In this document: positions 26,248 through 34,870 of the stretch, piece by piece | How positions within the stretch are numbered: the first letter of the stretch is position 1 | How the letters are laid out: the number at the start of each line of letters is the position of its first letter | Assembly (NCBI RefSeq): GCF_004322855.1 | Contig: NZ_CP036402.1 | Span: forward strand, 3,348,001 to 3,412,000 | Length of the DNA stretch: 64,000 nucleotides | From: Egibacter rhizosphaerae | GTDB taxonomy: Bacteria > Actinomycetota > Nitriliruptoria > Euzebyales > Egibacteraceae | Reading direction: 5' to 3' | Program-made: the position numbers and the translations under genes | The notes under the pieces: model-generated | What the model was told of the DNA's origin: nothing | The model's database searches: none | The model's input: the letters and a program-made list of their open reading frames with translations, nothing else

Positions 26248-27258
26248 ATGCGTCTCGCCCTCTACCTTGCCAAGCGTCTCGGACTGCTGCTCGTGTCCTT
26301 GCTCGGTGTGAGCATCATCACGTTCGTGGTCACGCGGGTGGTGCCGGGGAATCCGGCGGCGTTGATCGTCGGGGAGTACGCCGACCATGCCCGGGTCGAG
26401 GAGGTCATCGCGAGCCTGGGCTTTGACCGGCCCCTCCACGAGCAGTACTTCACGTACCTGGGCTCCCTGCTTCAGGGGGACCTGGGCACCAGCTGGCGCA
26501 CGGGCAACGACGTGGTGGCCGACCTCGCGGTGCGTTGGCCTGCGACCGTCGAGCTCGCCGGCTTTGCCCTCGTGCTCATCCTTCTCTGGGCATTGCCACT
26601 CGGGATCTGGGCTGGGACTCGCCCGGGTTCCGTCCCCGATCGGTTCGCGAACGCCCTCTCCGGGCTCGGGGTGTCGATGCCCGAGTTCTGGCTCGGGGTG
26701 CTCCTGTTGTTCGTCTTCTTCGGGACGCTCGGGTGGGCGCCGCCCCCCCTGGGACGCATCTCGGGGGTGTCCGCGCCCCCGACGATCACCGGCTTCTATT
26801 TGGTCGACGCCCTGATGGCCGGACAGTGGGCGGCCCTGTGGGCCGCATTGCGACAATTGCTGCTGCCGGCCGCGACGCTTGCCTTCGTCTTGGGTGCCCC
26901 GTTGTTGCGGGTCACACGCGCCTTCATGCGTGAGGCGATGTCGGCGCAGCACATTCGAGCCGCGCGGGCGTTGGGCGTGGGCCGGGCCTCCCTGGTCTTC
27001 CGACACGGGTTGCCGAACGCCTTGCTGCCGGTCACCACGATGATGGCGATGCTCTTCGGCTACCTGCTGGGGGGGACCGTCATGGTCGAGTACGTCTTCG
27101 CCTGGCCGGGACTCGGGAAGTACGCCGTGGACTCGATCAACGCTGGTGACTATGCCCCTGTCATGGCGGTCGTGCTGGTAAGCGCGCTGAGCTACCTGCT
27201 GGTCTACATGCTTGTGGACATCATGCACTTCTTCCTCGACCCGAGGTCTCGCGCATGA
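26248..27258 (+). CDS. Dpp/Opp-type ABC transporter permease (DppB-like)
   Basis: A 336-aa permease with about six membrane helices. Family marks: an N-terminal helix followed by VVPGNPAALIVGE, LGFDRPLHEQYFTYLGSLLQ, GDLGTSWRTGNDVV, and the cytoplasmic EAA loop at MREAMSAQHIRAARALGVGR, then GTVMVEYVFAWPGLGKYAVD. ATG 26248 is chosen over the GTG at 26230 because a GGAGAGG site precedes it. It overlaps the next permease by ATGA. It pairs with the DppC-like protein to form the membrane channel. Confidence 0.9.
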   Translation: MRLALYLAKRLGLLLVSLLGVSIITFVVTRVVPGNPAALIVGEYADHARVEEVIASLGFDRPLHEQYFTYLGSLLQGDLGTSWRTGNDVVADLAVRWPATVELAGFALVLILLWALPLGIWAGTRPGSVPDRFANALSGLGVSMPEFWLGVLLLFVFFGTLGWAPPPLGRISGVSAPPTITGFYLVDALMAGQWAALWAALRQLLLPAATLAFVLGAPLLRVTRAFMREAMSAQHIRAARALGVGRASLVFRHGLPNALLPVTTMMAMLFGYLLGGTVMVEYVFAWPGLGKYAVDSINAGDYAPVMAVVLVSALSYLLVYMLVDIMHFFLDPRSRA

Positions 27259-28091
27259 GCGCACCGAGCGCCACACCGGACGGAGCACGTCGCCCGATCG
27301 CGGGATTGCGAAGGTTCGCGAGCCCGGCGTACGTAGCCCTCACCATCATCGTGCTCATCGCCTTGGTCGGTCCGTTCCTGGTCGGAGATCCCGAGGCCGT
27401 CGGGACCGGGCCGACCCTCGCAGGACCGTCGCTGGCTCATCCGATGGGCACGAACGAGTTCGGCATGGACATGATGTCGCGGGTCGTGCATGCGGCGCGC
27501 CTGGATCTCGGCGTCGCAGTGAGCGCCTCCGCGATCGCGGTTGCGATCGGGATGCCGCTTGGCGCGCTGGCCGCGTACCGAGGCGGCTGGCTCGACAACG
27601 TCGTCCTCCGTATCTCGGAGTCGTTTCAGGCTTTTCCGGTCCTGCTACTCGGCATGGCGATCATCGCGGCGCTCGAATCGAGCATCCCGAATCTGATCGG
27701 CGTCATCGCCCTCGTCAACATCCCGGTGTACGTGCGGCTGACGCGCAGTGCGGTCGTGCCCCTCAAGGAAAGCGATTTCGTGCTCGCCGCGCGGTGCGCC
27801 GGCCACGGAACGCCAAGGATCGTCGCTCGGCACATTCTCCCGAACGTCACGAACGTCGTCGCCGCGCAGTTCTCGGTGAACTGCGCCTGGGCGATCCAGA
27901 TCCTCGCCGGCTTGAGCTTCATCGGTGTAGGCGTCGCGCTACCGACGGCGGAGTGGGGGGCGATGGTGCGCGGTGGCGCTGACCGCGTGGTGTACGGCGA
28001 ATGGTGGGTGGCCATGTTCCCGGGTCTCGCGATTCTCGTGACCGTCCTCACGCTCAATGCGGTCGCAGAACGGATCCGGCATGGAGACTGA
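27255..28091 (+). CDS. Dpp/Opp-type ABC transporter permease (DppC-like)
   Basis: A 278-aa permease starting at ATG 27255, inside the stop of the previous gene. Typical DppC features: one N-terminal helix (YVALTIIVLIALVGPFLV), then HPMGTNEFGMDMMSRVVHAA, then a block of helices with the EAA loop around ESDFVLAARCAGHGTPRI, and the C-terminal GLSFIGVGVALPTAEWGAMV. It heterodimerises with the DppB-like protein. Its end overlaps the first ATPase gene by 11 bases. Confidence 0.9.
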   Translation: MSAPSATPDGARRPIAGLRRFASPAYVALTIIVLIALVGPFLVGDPEAVGTGPTLAGPSLAHPMGTNEFGMDMMSRVVHAARLDLGVAVSASAIAVAIGMPLGALAAYRGGWLDNVVLRISESFQAFPVLLLGMAIIAALESSIPNLIGVIALVNIPVYVRLTRSAVVPLKESDFVLAARCAGHGTPRIVARHILPNVTNVVAAQFSVNCAWAIQILAGLSFIGVGVALPTAEWGAMVRGGADRVVYGEWWVAMFPGLAILVTVLTLNAVAERIRHGD

Positions 28092-29076
28092 GCCAGGCCG
28101 ACTGCCCGCAAGCGCGTGCGACGCGGATGGACCCTTGCTCGCGGTCGACGACCTGCGCGTGCGCCTTCGTGGCCAAGAGCACGACGTCCACGCCTTGCAG
28201 GGGGTCAGTTTCGACGTGGCGCCCAGACGACGCGTCGGGCTGGTGGGTGAGTCGGGCTCGGGGAAGAGCCTTACCGCGGCCGCGATCATGGGCATGCTCC
28301 CCCCACAAGCCGTCGTCGACGGCGGTCGCATCGACCTCGACGGACTGGACCTCGTGCGCGCGTCGGAGCGCCAGATGCGCCGGGTCCGCGGAACGCGACT
28401 GTCGGTGGTGTTCCAGCACGCGAAGGCGTCGCTGAACCCCGTCCTCACGGTGGGGAGCCAGATCGCGGAGGTACTGCGTATCCACAAGGGACTGTCACGT
28501 CGAGAGAGTCACGAGGGGGCTGTCGACCTCCTGCGTCAGATGGGCATCCCGAATCCGCAGGAACGTGCGCGCGAGTACGCGCACCAGTACTCAGGTGGGA
28601 TGGCCCAGCGGGCCACGCTCGCGCTCACGATGGCGTGCTCACCCGACCTGCTCATCGCGGACGAGCCCACAACCGGACTGGACGTGACCGTCGAGGAGCA
28701 GGTCCTTGAGCTGCTGACCAGCGAGATCGACGCGCGAGGGGCGTCCCTGCTCTTCATCAGCCATGACCTCGGCGCTGTAGCGCGTATCTGCGACGACGTG
28801 GTCGTCCTCTACGCGGGAATGGTGATGGAGAGTGGGCCCGCGGAGCGGGTTCTCAAGGATCCCAGGAACCCGTACACCCGCGAGCTCCTTCGTTGCTTCG
28901 ACCGACAACCGGGGCAGCGGCTGCACACGATCGAGGGGCAGGTCCCCACCATCACGACCCCTCATACGCGGTGTCCCTTCACCGACCGCTGCCCGTCGGT
29001 CGGGCCGGAGTGCCACTCATCGGTCCCTCAGCTCCGCGAGATGGACGGCAGAAAGGTGGCCTGTCATCGAGTCTGA
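28081..29076 (+). CDS. Dpp/Opp-type ABC transporter ATPase (DppD-like)
   Basis: A 331-aa ABC ATPase. Walker A is GESGSGKS, the Q-loop is VVFQHAKASLNPVL, the signature is YSGGMAQR, and Walker B is LLIADEPTTGLD, followed by FISHDLG with the switch His. The C-terminal oligopeptide-transporter domain has NPYTRELLRC and a Cys-containing CPFTDRCPSVGPEC motif that often binds an iron-sulphur cluster in this family. The ATG at 28081 lies inside the end of the permease gene, so translation is coupled. It powers uptake together with the second ATPase. Confidence 0.92.
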   Translation: METEPGRLPASACDADGPLLAVDDLRVRLRGQEHDVHALQGVSFDVAPRRRVGLVGESGSGKSLTAAAIMGMLPPQAVVDGGRIDLDGLDLVRASERQMRRVRGTRLSVVFQHAKASLNPVLTVGSQIAEVLRIHKGLSRRESHEGAVDLLRQMGIPNPQERAREYAHQYSGGMAQRATLALTMACSPDLLIADEPTTGLDVTVEEQVLELLTSEIDARGASLLFISHDLGAVARICDDVVVLYAGMVMESGPAERVLKDPRNPYTRELLRCFDRQPGQRLHTIEGQVPTITTPHTRCPFTDRCPSVGPECHSSVPQLREMDGRKVACHRV

Positions 29077-29140
29077 GACGCAGATCGCAGCATCCACCTC
29101 CCCGTCCCCGAGGGACGACCACGGTTCCCCGCTCCTACAG

Positions 29141-30133
29141 GTGGATGGGCTCGTTAAGGACTACGTGCGCACGGACGCCTCCCTGCGGCGTCGTCCTCTT
29201 CGGGCAGTGGACGGAGTGTCGTTCACGGTAGGTCGCAGCGAGACGTTCGCGCTCGTCGGCGAATCGGGCTCCGGGAAGTCCACGGTGGGGCGGGTCCTGT
29301 TGCGCCTCACCGAGCAGACCGCGGGCTCGATCGTCTTCGACGGTGAGGAAATCGGGAGGCTCTCCGAACGTCAGGCCCGCCGCTTCCGGCATCGCATCCA
29401 GATGTTGTTTCAAGACCCAATGGCTGCGTTCGATCCCCGGATGACGATCCGGGAGAGCCTCGCCGAGTTCCTCAGGCTACGCGGGGTGCCGCGGAGCGCC
29501 GTGAACAGCGAAGTGGCTCGCGCCCTAGCGTCCGTGGGCTTGGACTCGGACCTCGCCCGACGTCGGCCCGGAGCGCTGAGCGGCGGCCAGCTCCAGCGTG
29601 TTGGCGTCGCTCGGGCCCTAGCGCCGGAGCCGGAGCTGGTGTTTCTCGACGAGCCCACCTCCGCGCTGGACGTCTCGATCCGTGGTCAGATCGTGAACCT
29701 GCTGTCCGAGCTGCAGGAGACACAGTCGGTCGGCTACGTCCTCGTGACCCACGACTTGCGCGTCGTCGAGGCCATGGCCGATCGGGTCGGTGTGATGTAC
29801 CTGGGTCAGCTTGTTGAGGTCTGTGCCAAGGAAGAGTTGTTCGAGCGACCGCTGCATCCGTACACGCGGGCCCTCATCGGGGTCACCCGCCGGTCCGCGA
29901 TCGCCGAGGGAGCAGCCGATCACGCGGTCGGCCTCGGGCGCTTGCATGGCGAGCTGTCGCTCGAGCACGCCGAACGCGAGGGCTGCCGTCTCGCTCCACG
30001 GTGCCCCTTCGCGGAGGCTCGGTGCGAGGAGCCGCAGGAGTTGGTGCAGGTCGCGCCGGCCCACTGGGCGCGCTGCTGGAAGGCGCTGGACGTCGAGCAA
30101 CAGGTCGACGCCGACGCCACGAAGGGTTCGTGA
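29141..30133 (+). CDS. Dpp/Opp-type ABC transporter ATPase (DppF-like), start uncertain
   Basis: An ABC ATPase of at least 330 aa. Walker A GESGSGKS, Q-loop MLFQDPMAAFDPRMTIRE, signature LSGGQLQR, Walker B LVFLDEPTSALD and switch His in VTHDLRVV are present, with the C-terminal HPYTRALIG and a CRLAPRCPFAEARC cluster-like motif. The frame is open upstream to 28832, but no ATG, GTG or TTG lies between there and the GTG at 29141, which has no good ribosome-binding site and trims the first beta strand. The protein-like stretch begins near 29063, just after AAAGGTGG, so an unusual ATC start at 29066 is possible. Confidence 0.85.
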   Translation: MDGLVKDYVRTDASLRRRPLRAVDGVSFTVGRSETFALVGESGSGKSTVGRVLLRLTEQTAGSIVFDGEEIGRLSERQARRFRHRIQMLFQDPMAAFDPRMTIRESLAEFLRLRGVPRSAVNSEVARALASVGLDSDLARRRPGALSGGQLQRVGVARALAPEPELVFLDEPTSALDVSIRGQIVNLLSELQETQSVGYVLVTHDLRVVEAMADRVGVMYLGQLVEVCAKEELFERPLHPYTRALIGVTRRSAIAEGAADHAVGLGRLHGELSLEHAEREGCRLAPRCPFAEARCEEPQELVQVAPAHWARCWKALDVEQQVDADATKGS

Positions 30134-30175
30134 CGTCGTGACATGTTCATCGGACATCGGCGGAAGGGTCGTCCT

Positions 30176-30934
30176 GTGGAATCTATGAGGATCCGGGTGC
30201 TCGTTCCTCTCACCCTTGAGGGTGTCGGGGACGAGCCGATGCACGAACTTCTCGAGCTGTACGCCCAGGTCGGGGCGAAGAGCACCGAGCTCTCGGTCGC
30301 GAAGATTACCGGCGGCCCATCGACGGTCGAGCAGCACTACGACGAGGCGCTGGCTGCCGGCTACGCGGTGATGGAGGCGGAGCGCGCCGAGCGTGAGGGT
30401 TGCGACGCTGTATTGAACGCGTGTTTCGGGGACCCGGGTCTGCGCGCCTGCCGTGAGGCGGTCCGCATCCCCGTGATGGGGACCGGGCTCGCGTCGATGA
30501 CGGTGGCCACCACGCTGGGGAGTGCCTTCGGCCTCGTCGCAGTCGAGGAGAACGGCATTCCCCTGATGCGTGACCTCGCTAGTTCGTACGGCCACGCGCA
30601 TCGGTTGGCGGGTATCCGTCCGCTGGGCGCGTCGGTCCCCGAGATCCTCGGCAGCAGCGCACCGGGAGAAGGGCGAGACACGCTCCTGGAGCAAGCCCTC
30701 GTTCCGGCCCGGCGGCTCGTGGAGGAGGATGGCGCCGACGTCCTCATCCTGGGCTGCGGGGGACTCGGCAACGTTGGCGCCCCGAAGTGGCTGGAGGAGA
30801 GGCTTGGTGTCCCTGTCCTCGATCCCAACGTCACTGCGCTGAAGCTAACCGAACTCCTCGTCGTGGGCGGCGTCGCGCACAGCCGGACGACCTACCCGCC
30901 TCCTCGAGCAAAGCCGCGCAGCCACCCCGGGTGA
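30176..30934 (+). CDS. Asp/Glu/hydantoin racemase-family protein
   Basis: A 252-aa protein of the aspartate/glutamate/hydantoin racemase superfamily. The two-domain pseudo-symmetric fold has one catalytic Cys in each half: NACFGDPGLRACREAV and LILGCGGLGNVG. RIRVLVPLTLEG and PVMGTGLASMTVA match HyuE-like members. The GTG at 30176 has GGAAGGG 7 bases upstream; ATG 30185 is the alternative. It sits between the transporter and the third hyuB. In hydantoin pathways such enzymes interconvert the D and L forms of the 5-substituted ring, which fits the hyuAB neighbours. Confidence 0.85.
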   Translation: MESMRIRVLVPLTLEGVGDEPMHELLELYAQVGAKSTELSVAKITGGPSTVEQHYDEALAAGYAVMEAERAEREGCDAVLNACFGDPGLRACREAVRIPVMGTGLASMTVATTLGSAFGLVAVEENGIPLMRDLASSYGHAHRLAGIRPLGASVPEILGSSAPGEGRDTLLEQALVPARRLVEEDGADVLILGCGGLGNVGAPKWLEERLGVPVLDPNVTALKLTELLVVGGVAHSRTTYPPPRAKPRSHPG

Positions 30935-30988
30935 CACCCATCGATGACGCACCGCTCGTTGCGCCTGTCGCGGAGGAAGGGCTGGTAC

Positions 30989-32737
30989 ATGGTTGACCCC
31001 ATCACCGTCGAGGTCGTGCGCCACGCGCTGATCGCTGCTGCGGAGGAGATGAAGACCAACCTCCGCCGCACGGCCTACAACCCGATCATCTACGAGGTTC
31101 TCGATTTCAGCTGCGGGGTGCTGGATCGCAACACCCGAATGGTCGCGCAGTCCGACGGCCTGCCCATCTTCCTCGGTAACCTGACGGCCACGGTGAGCAC
31201 CATGGTGGCCGACGTGGGCGTCGACCGACTTCGGCCGGGCGACGTGTACCTCATGAACGACCCGTACGAGGCGGGAAACCACCTCAACGACGTCGCGACC
31301 ATCGCGCCGGTCTTCTCGGACGGGGACGAGCTGTTGGGCTTCGCCTGCACACGTGCGCACTGGCTCGACATCGGGGGCAAGGACCCTGCGGGGAGCCTGG
31401 ACGCGACCGAGATAATGCAGGAGGGGCTGTGGTTCCGCTCGGTACTACTACAGCGGGCAGGCGAACCGGTCCCCGCGGTGTACCGGATGATCGAGCACAA
31501 CATCCGCTACGCGCGCAACATGCTCGGCGACCTCCGCGCGCAAGTCGCCGCAACCCACGTGGGCGCTCAACGGGTTCGGGAGATCTTCGCTCGTCACGGA
31601 ACGTCGGTCGTCGAGCAGGCCATCGCGTCCATGCACCAGCAGGGTGACCAGCGGACACGCGACGCCATCCGACTCATGCCGGATGGGGTCTACGAGGCCG
31701 AAACCTGTATGGACGACGATTGCCGCGGCAACGGCCCGCTGCCCGTCAAAGTGACGGCCACCGTGGAGGGCAGCGACCTCACTATCGATCTGGCGGGCTC
31801 GCACGGACAGAACGTGGGTCCCGTCAATGCCGGACTCCCAGCGACCGAGGCCGCCTGCAAGATCGCGCTGAAGGCTCTCACGCACCCGCGAACCCCGACA
31901 ACGGACGGGGATTTCGAGGCGTTACGCGTCCTCTGCCCCGAGGACAGCATGTTCAACGCCCAGTTCCCGGCTCCGACGTTCATGTACACCACCCACCTGA
32001 TCACGCTGACCGATCTCGTGATCCGGGCGCTGAGCGGAGCAACGCCGCGGATGGCAGTGGCGGGGCACTACGGGCACCTTTGTGGATTCTTCTTCGTCGG
32101 CTTCGAGCCCACGGATGGGGAGTTGTACATCCACCAGGAACCCGAGCACGGTGGGTGGGGGGCGGGGCCCCACGGGGATGGGGAGAGCGCGATGATCTCC
32201 ATCGCGAACGGCGACACGCAGAACCTACCGGCGGAGATCATCGAGGCGCGGTTCCCGCTCCGTGTTGAGCGGCATGCCCTGCGTCCTGACACCGGCGGTC
32301 CAGGCATGTATCGCGGAGGGCTGGGTACCTATCGCGACTACCGCGTACTCGGTCACAACCCCGAGATGACGTCGGTGATCGATCGGCGCACCTGTCCGCC
32401 GTGGGGTCTTCAGGGCGGTGGAAGCGGCTCACCTGCGCGAGTGATGGTGGACGCCGAAGGCGCAGCGCCCGCCGAGTACGGGAACGGGCGTCGCGTACGG
32501 GTGGGTGCAGACCAGGTCGTCAGTGTTCAAACGCCCGGTGGCGGCGGGTGGGGCTCCCCGCTGGCCCGAGACCCGGAGCAGGTCCGGCTCGACGTCGAAC
32601 GTGGCTACGTCACATCCGCGGCGGCTCGGCTCCATTACGGGGTGGTGGTGGATGAGGTCGGGGAATTCCTGGACGCCGACGCGACCGCTCGGGTGCGCGA
32701 GGATCTGAGCCGCGACGAGGGGGTGACAACACCATGA
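30989..32737 (+). CDS. hyuB: Hydantoinase B/oxoprolinase-family subunit (copy 3, diverged)
   Basis: A 582-aa HyuB protein. It shares the order of all family blocks with the other two copies ([86 protein letters not shown]) but differs at many positions throughout and in codon choice. ATG 30989 has GGAGGAAGG upstream. No hyuA accompanies it; the single hyuA would have to serve several B subunits, or this copy works alone or with a distant partner. It ends the catabolic operon before the XRE-cupin regulator. Confidence 0.92.
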   Translation: MVDPITVEVVRHALIAAAEEMKTNLRRTAYNPIIYEVLDFSCGVLDRNTRMVAQSDGLPIFLGNLTATVSTMVADVGVDRLRPGDVYLMNDPYEAGNHLNDVATIAPVFSDGDELLGFACTRAHWLDIGGKDPAGSLDATEIMQEGLWFRSVLLQRAGEPVPAVYRMIEHNIRYARNMLGDLRAQVAATHVGAQRVREIFARHGTSVVEQAIASMHQQGDQRTRDAIRLMPDGVYEAETCMDDDCRGNGPLPVKVTATVEGSDLTIDLAGSHGQNVGPVNAGLPATEAACKIALKALTHPRTPTTDGDFEALRVLCPEDSMFNAQFPAPTFMYTTHLITLTDLVIRALSGATPRMAVAGHYGHLCGFFFVGFEPTDGELYIHQEPEHGGWGAGPHGDGESAMISIANGDTQNLPAEIIEARFPLRVERHALRPDTGGPGMYRGGLGTYRDYRVLGHNPEMTSVIDRRTCPPWGLQGGGSGSPARVMVDAEGAAPAEYGNGRRVRVGADQVVSVQTPGGGGWGSPLARDPEQVRLDVERGYVTSAAARLHYGVVVDEVGEFLDADATARVREDLSRDEGVTTP

Positions 32738-32883
32738 CGGGGAGTTCGGGGTGAGGACCATCCAGGGCGTGATGGCCGACGCCCATTGGCATACTCAACA
32801 CTGAGAGCTATTCTCCGCTGCAAAGTAGCTGATGCGCGCCTGAGCGGCACGCACTGTCGCCGTACACCGGTGCGAGGACGAAC

Positions 32884-33495
32884 GTGGGAGCGAACGAGCC
32901 GATGGCGGTCACGGATCCGGCGCCAGGCGCAGCACACCAAGGACCTGGCTCCTCGGTGGGTGAGGCGCTGCGTGCCCTGCGGCAGGAACGTGGGCTGTCT
33001 CTCGCGGAGGTCGCCAAGGCGACCGGGATCTCCCCCTCGTTCCTCTCCCTCGTGGAGACCGGCAAGAACGACATCACGGTCGGACGCCTCACTCGGCTCG
33101 TCCAGTTCTACGACGTGTCCGTGCTGGATCTGCTTCCGGACGAGCGACACGAGGAGCCCGACGTCATCCGTGCCTCCGAGCAGAAGTTGCTGCACTCCCC
33201 GGCTGAGGGCATCGATGCGTACCTCATGATCTCAGATGTCGACCGCGACATGTTGCCGATGCTGCTCGTCTTCGAGCCGGGGGCGACGCTGGCCGAGCCC
33301 GGACGCCATCAAGGCGAGGAGTTCGTGCACGTTCTCGAGGGCGTGCTCCGGCTCGAAGTAAACGGCCAACACGTCAGGACGCTGTTCCCGGGTGACAGCG
33401 CGCACTACTCGGCCGAACGCCCCCACCTCTTCTCGAACGCTCGGACCGACAGCCGCCTGCGCATCCTCTGCGTTGACTCTGCGTCACCCCTCTGA
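32884..33495 (+). CDS. XRE-family regulator with C-terminal cupin domain
   Basis: A 203-aa transcription regulator. Residues about 28-82 form a helix-turn-helix of the XRE type: ALRALRQERGLSLAEVAKAT, then GISPSFLSLVETGKNDITVG. Residues about 120-200 form a cupin barrel: HQGEEFVHVLEGVLRLEVNG and LFPGDSAHYSAERPHLFSNA, a likely small-molecule pocket. Such regulators (PuuR/SutR-like) sense an amino acid or amine and control its catabolic genes. Placed directly after the hyu cluster, it is the probable pathway regulator. GTG 32884 has GAGGAC upstream; the 146-base gap before it contains a site similar to one in the hyuA promoter. Confidence 0.9.
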   Translation: MGANEPMAVTDPAPGAAHQGPGSSVGEALRALRQERGLSLAEVAKATGISPSFLSLVETGKNDITVGRLTRLVQFYDVSVLDLLPDERHEEPDVIRASEQKLLHSPAEGIDAYLMISDVDRDMLPMLLVFEPGATLAEPGRHQGEEFVHVLEGVLRLEVNGQHVRTLFPGDSAHYSAERPHLFSNARTDSRLRILCVDSASPL

Positions 33496-33811
33496 CGTGG
33501 AGTCGAGGTTTGGTAAGTTGAACAGCACCCTGTGCTGTGGATGTGGATGCTGCCCTGTGTGCGCTGCCGGGAAGCAGCCACGAGGGTGATCGGGTGGTGC
33601 CGAGCGCAGCGGTGATGCGTCCCCGCAGCAGGAACTTGACTCGGACCGATGCATCGCCAAGCCTGCGAGGGTCTCGTCAGAATTCTCAATAGCCGAGTCC
33701 TCAGCGTTGGACGATGGGCGTGCACTGCTTCGACCGCGAAACCAGCTTCTTCGAGCCGGACAGCTTCTGACCCCTCGGCGCGGACGCGCGCCACGAAAGG
33801 AGACACACGCC
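33496..33811. other. Intergenic stretch after XRE-cupin gene
   Basis: 316 bases without a convincing gene. An inverted repeat ACAGCA (33522-33527) and TGCTGT (33533-33538) sits just after the regulator stop and may be a weak terminator or an operator. An AAAGGAG site for the RidA-family gene ends the stretch. Nothing else was recognised. Confidence 0.4.
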
Positions 33812-34204
33812 ATGGACACCCGTCGCTCGTGGTCGGGATCGCCGTGGGAGGAACGCGCGGGCTACTGCCGCGCGGTGCGCGTCGACGACCGCGCTTGGGT
33901 CGCTGGAACCGCACCGTTCGCCGACGACGGCAGCGTCGTCGCACCGGGCGACATGGCCGCACAGACCCGCCGATGCCTCGAGATCCTGACGCAGGGGCTC
34001 GCGGACGTCGGGGCCGAGCCCGGTCACGTCGTCGCGACCCGGATGTACGTCACCGACATCACGCTGGCGGGCGAGCTCAGCGAGCCCCACCGGGAGGCCT
34101 TCGGCGGCAACCCGCCCGCCGCGACGCTCGTGCAGGTCGCCGCGCTGGTTCACCCGGACGTGCTCATCGAGGTGGAGGCCGAGGCGGTCGTCCGCGACCG
34201 CTGA
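33812..34204 (+). CDS. RidA/YjgF-family protein
   Basis: A 130-aa RidA-family protein (usual length about 130). It shows the family pattern AWVAGTAPFADDGS, QTRRCLEILTQGLADVGAEP, VVATRMYVTDITLAGEL and AATLVQVAALVHPDVLIEVE. The usual catalytic Arg of RidA proper (in a ...R.V... context near the C-terminus) is replaced by the VQVAALV type, so it belongs to another Rid subfamily. These trimeric cytosolic enzymes hydrolyse or bind reactive imines such as those made by FAD amine oxidases, matching the oxidase at 15816. ATG 33812 with AAGGAG upstream. Confidence 0.86.
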   Translation: MDTRRSWSGSPWEERAGYCRAVRVDDRAWVAGTAPFADDGSVVAPGDMAAQTRRCLEILTQGLADVGAEPGHVVATRMYVTDITLAGELSEPHREAFGGNPPAATLVQVAALVHPDVLIEVEAEAVVRDR

Positions 34205-34270
34205 AATGCCGATACCCCCGGTTCCCCTCCGCCCGACCTCCGCTCGACGAAGGTTCGGGTCCGATCGCCG

Positions 34271-34813
34271 CTAGCCAGCCTCGGGGTCATCGAGGAAGGC
34301 AAGCAGTTCCTCGTGCCAGGCCAGCTCGGCTTCGAGCCGTCGCAGCGTGTGCCGCACGATCACCGGCTCTAGTCCCTGGAGGTGGGGGGTGGCGGACTCG
34401 ACGAGGTCCTGCCAGGAGTCGAGCTGCGCGGTGAGCGCGAGCTGCCGCTCGGTGACGAGCTCGCGCAGCTGCTCGTGTGAGAGGTCGTCGCTGTACTGGA
34501 GCGCGAGGTCGACCGGGTCGGGGCGCGGCCGGGTGTCCTCCAGGAACCGCTGGCGTTGCCGGGCCAGCTCCTGGCGTCCCTCGTCGGTGATCGCGTAGAC
34601 GGTGCGGGCCGGCAGGTTGCCGTGCTGCTCGGTGGCGTGGACCTCGATGAGGCTCTCGTTGGCCATGCGCTTCAACGCGCCGTAGAGCGAGCCGACGGTG
34701 ATGTCGGTCCATCGCTCGGTGCGGTCCCGCTCGGCGTTCCGCCGGATCTCGTGGCCGTGCATGGGGCCTTTCCGGGCCAGGGCGCCCAGCAGGAACAGGC
34801 GGACGGAGCTCAT
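34271..34813 (-). CDS. PadR-family transcriptional regulator
   Basis: A 180-aa regulator. The N-terminal winged helix has LFLLGALARKGPMHGHEIRR, VGSLYGALKRMANESLIEVH and YAITDEGRQELARQ, the PadR pattern. The C-terminal half is helical (LRELVTERQLALTAQLDSW, RRLEAELAWHEELLAFLDD), matching the PadR/virulence-activator-like dimerisation domain. It lies 57 bases upstream of the multicopper oxidase stop on the same strand, so it follows that gene. It may control it through the palindrome at 36650. A fragment of a close relative of its tail recurs at 38061. Confidence 0.88.
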   Translation of the reverse strand: MSSVRLFLLGALARKGPMHGHEIRRNAERDRTERWTDITVGSLYGALKRMANESLIEVHATEQHGNLPARTVYAITDEGRQELARQRQRFLEDTRPRPDPVDLALQYSDDLSHEQLRELVTERQLALTAQLDSWQDLVESATPHLQGLEPVIVRHTLRRLEAELAWHEELLAFLDDPEAG

Positions 34814-34870
34814 GCGCGCAGCCTATGACGTGCCCGGCCGTGGAACCGCCGGGTCCGCGTCCCCACCGGC

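Noticed and set aside
33226-33426. Minus-strand small frame within the XRE-cupin gene
   Set aside because: Antisense to a clear cupin domain.
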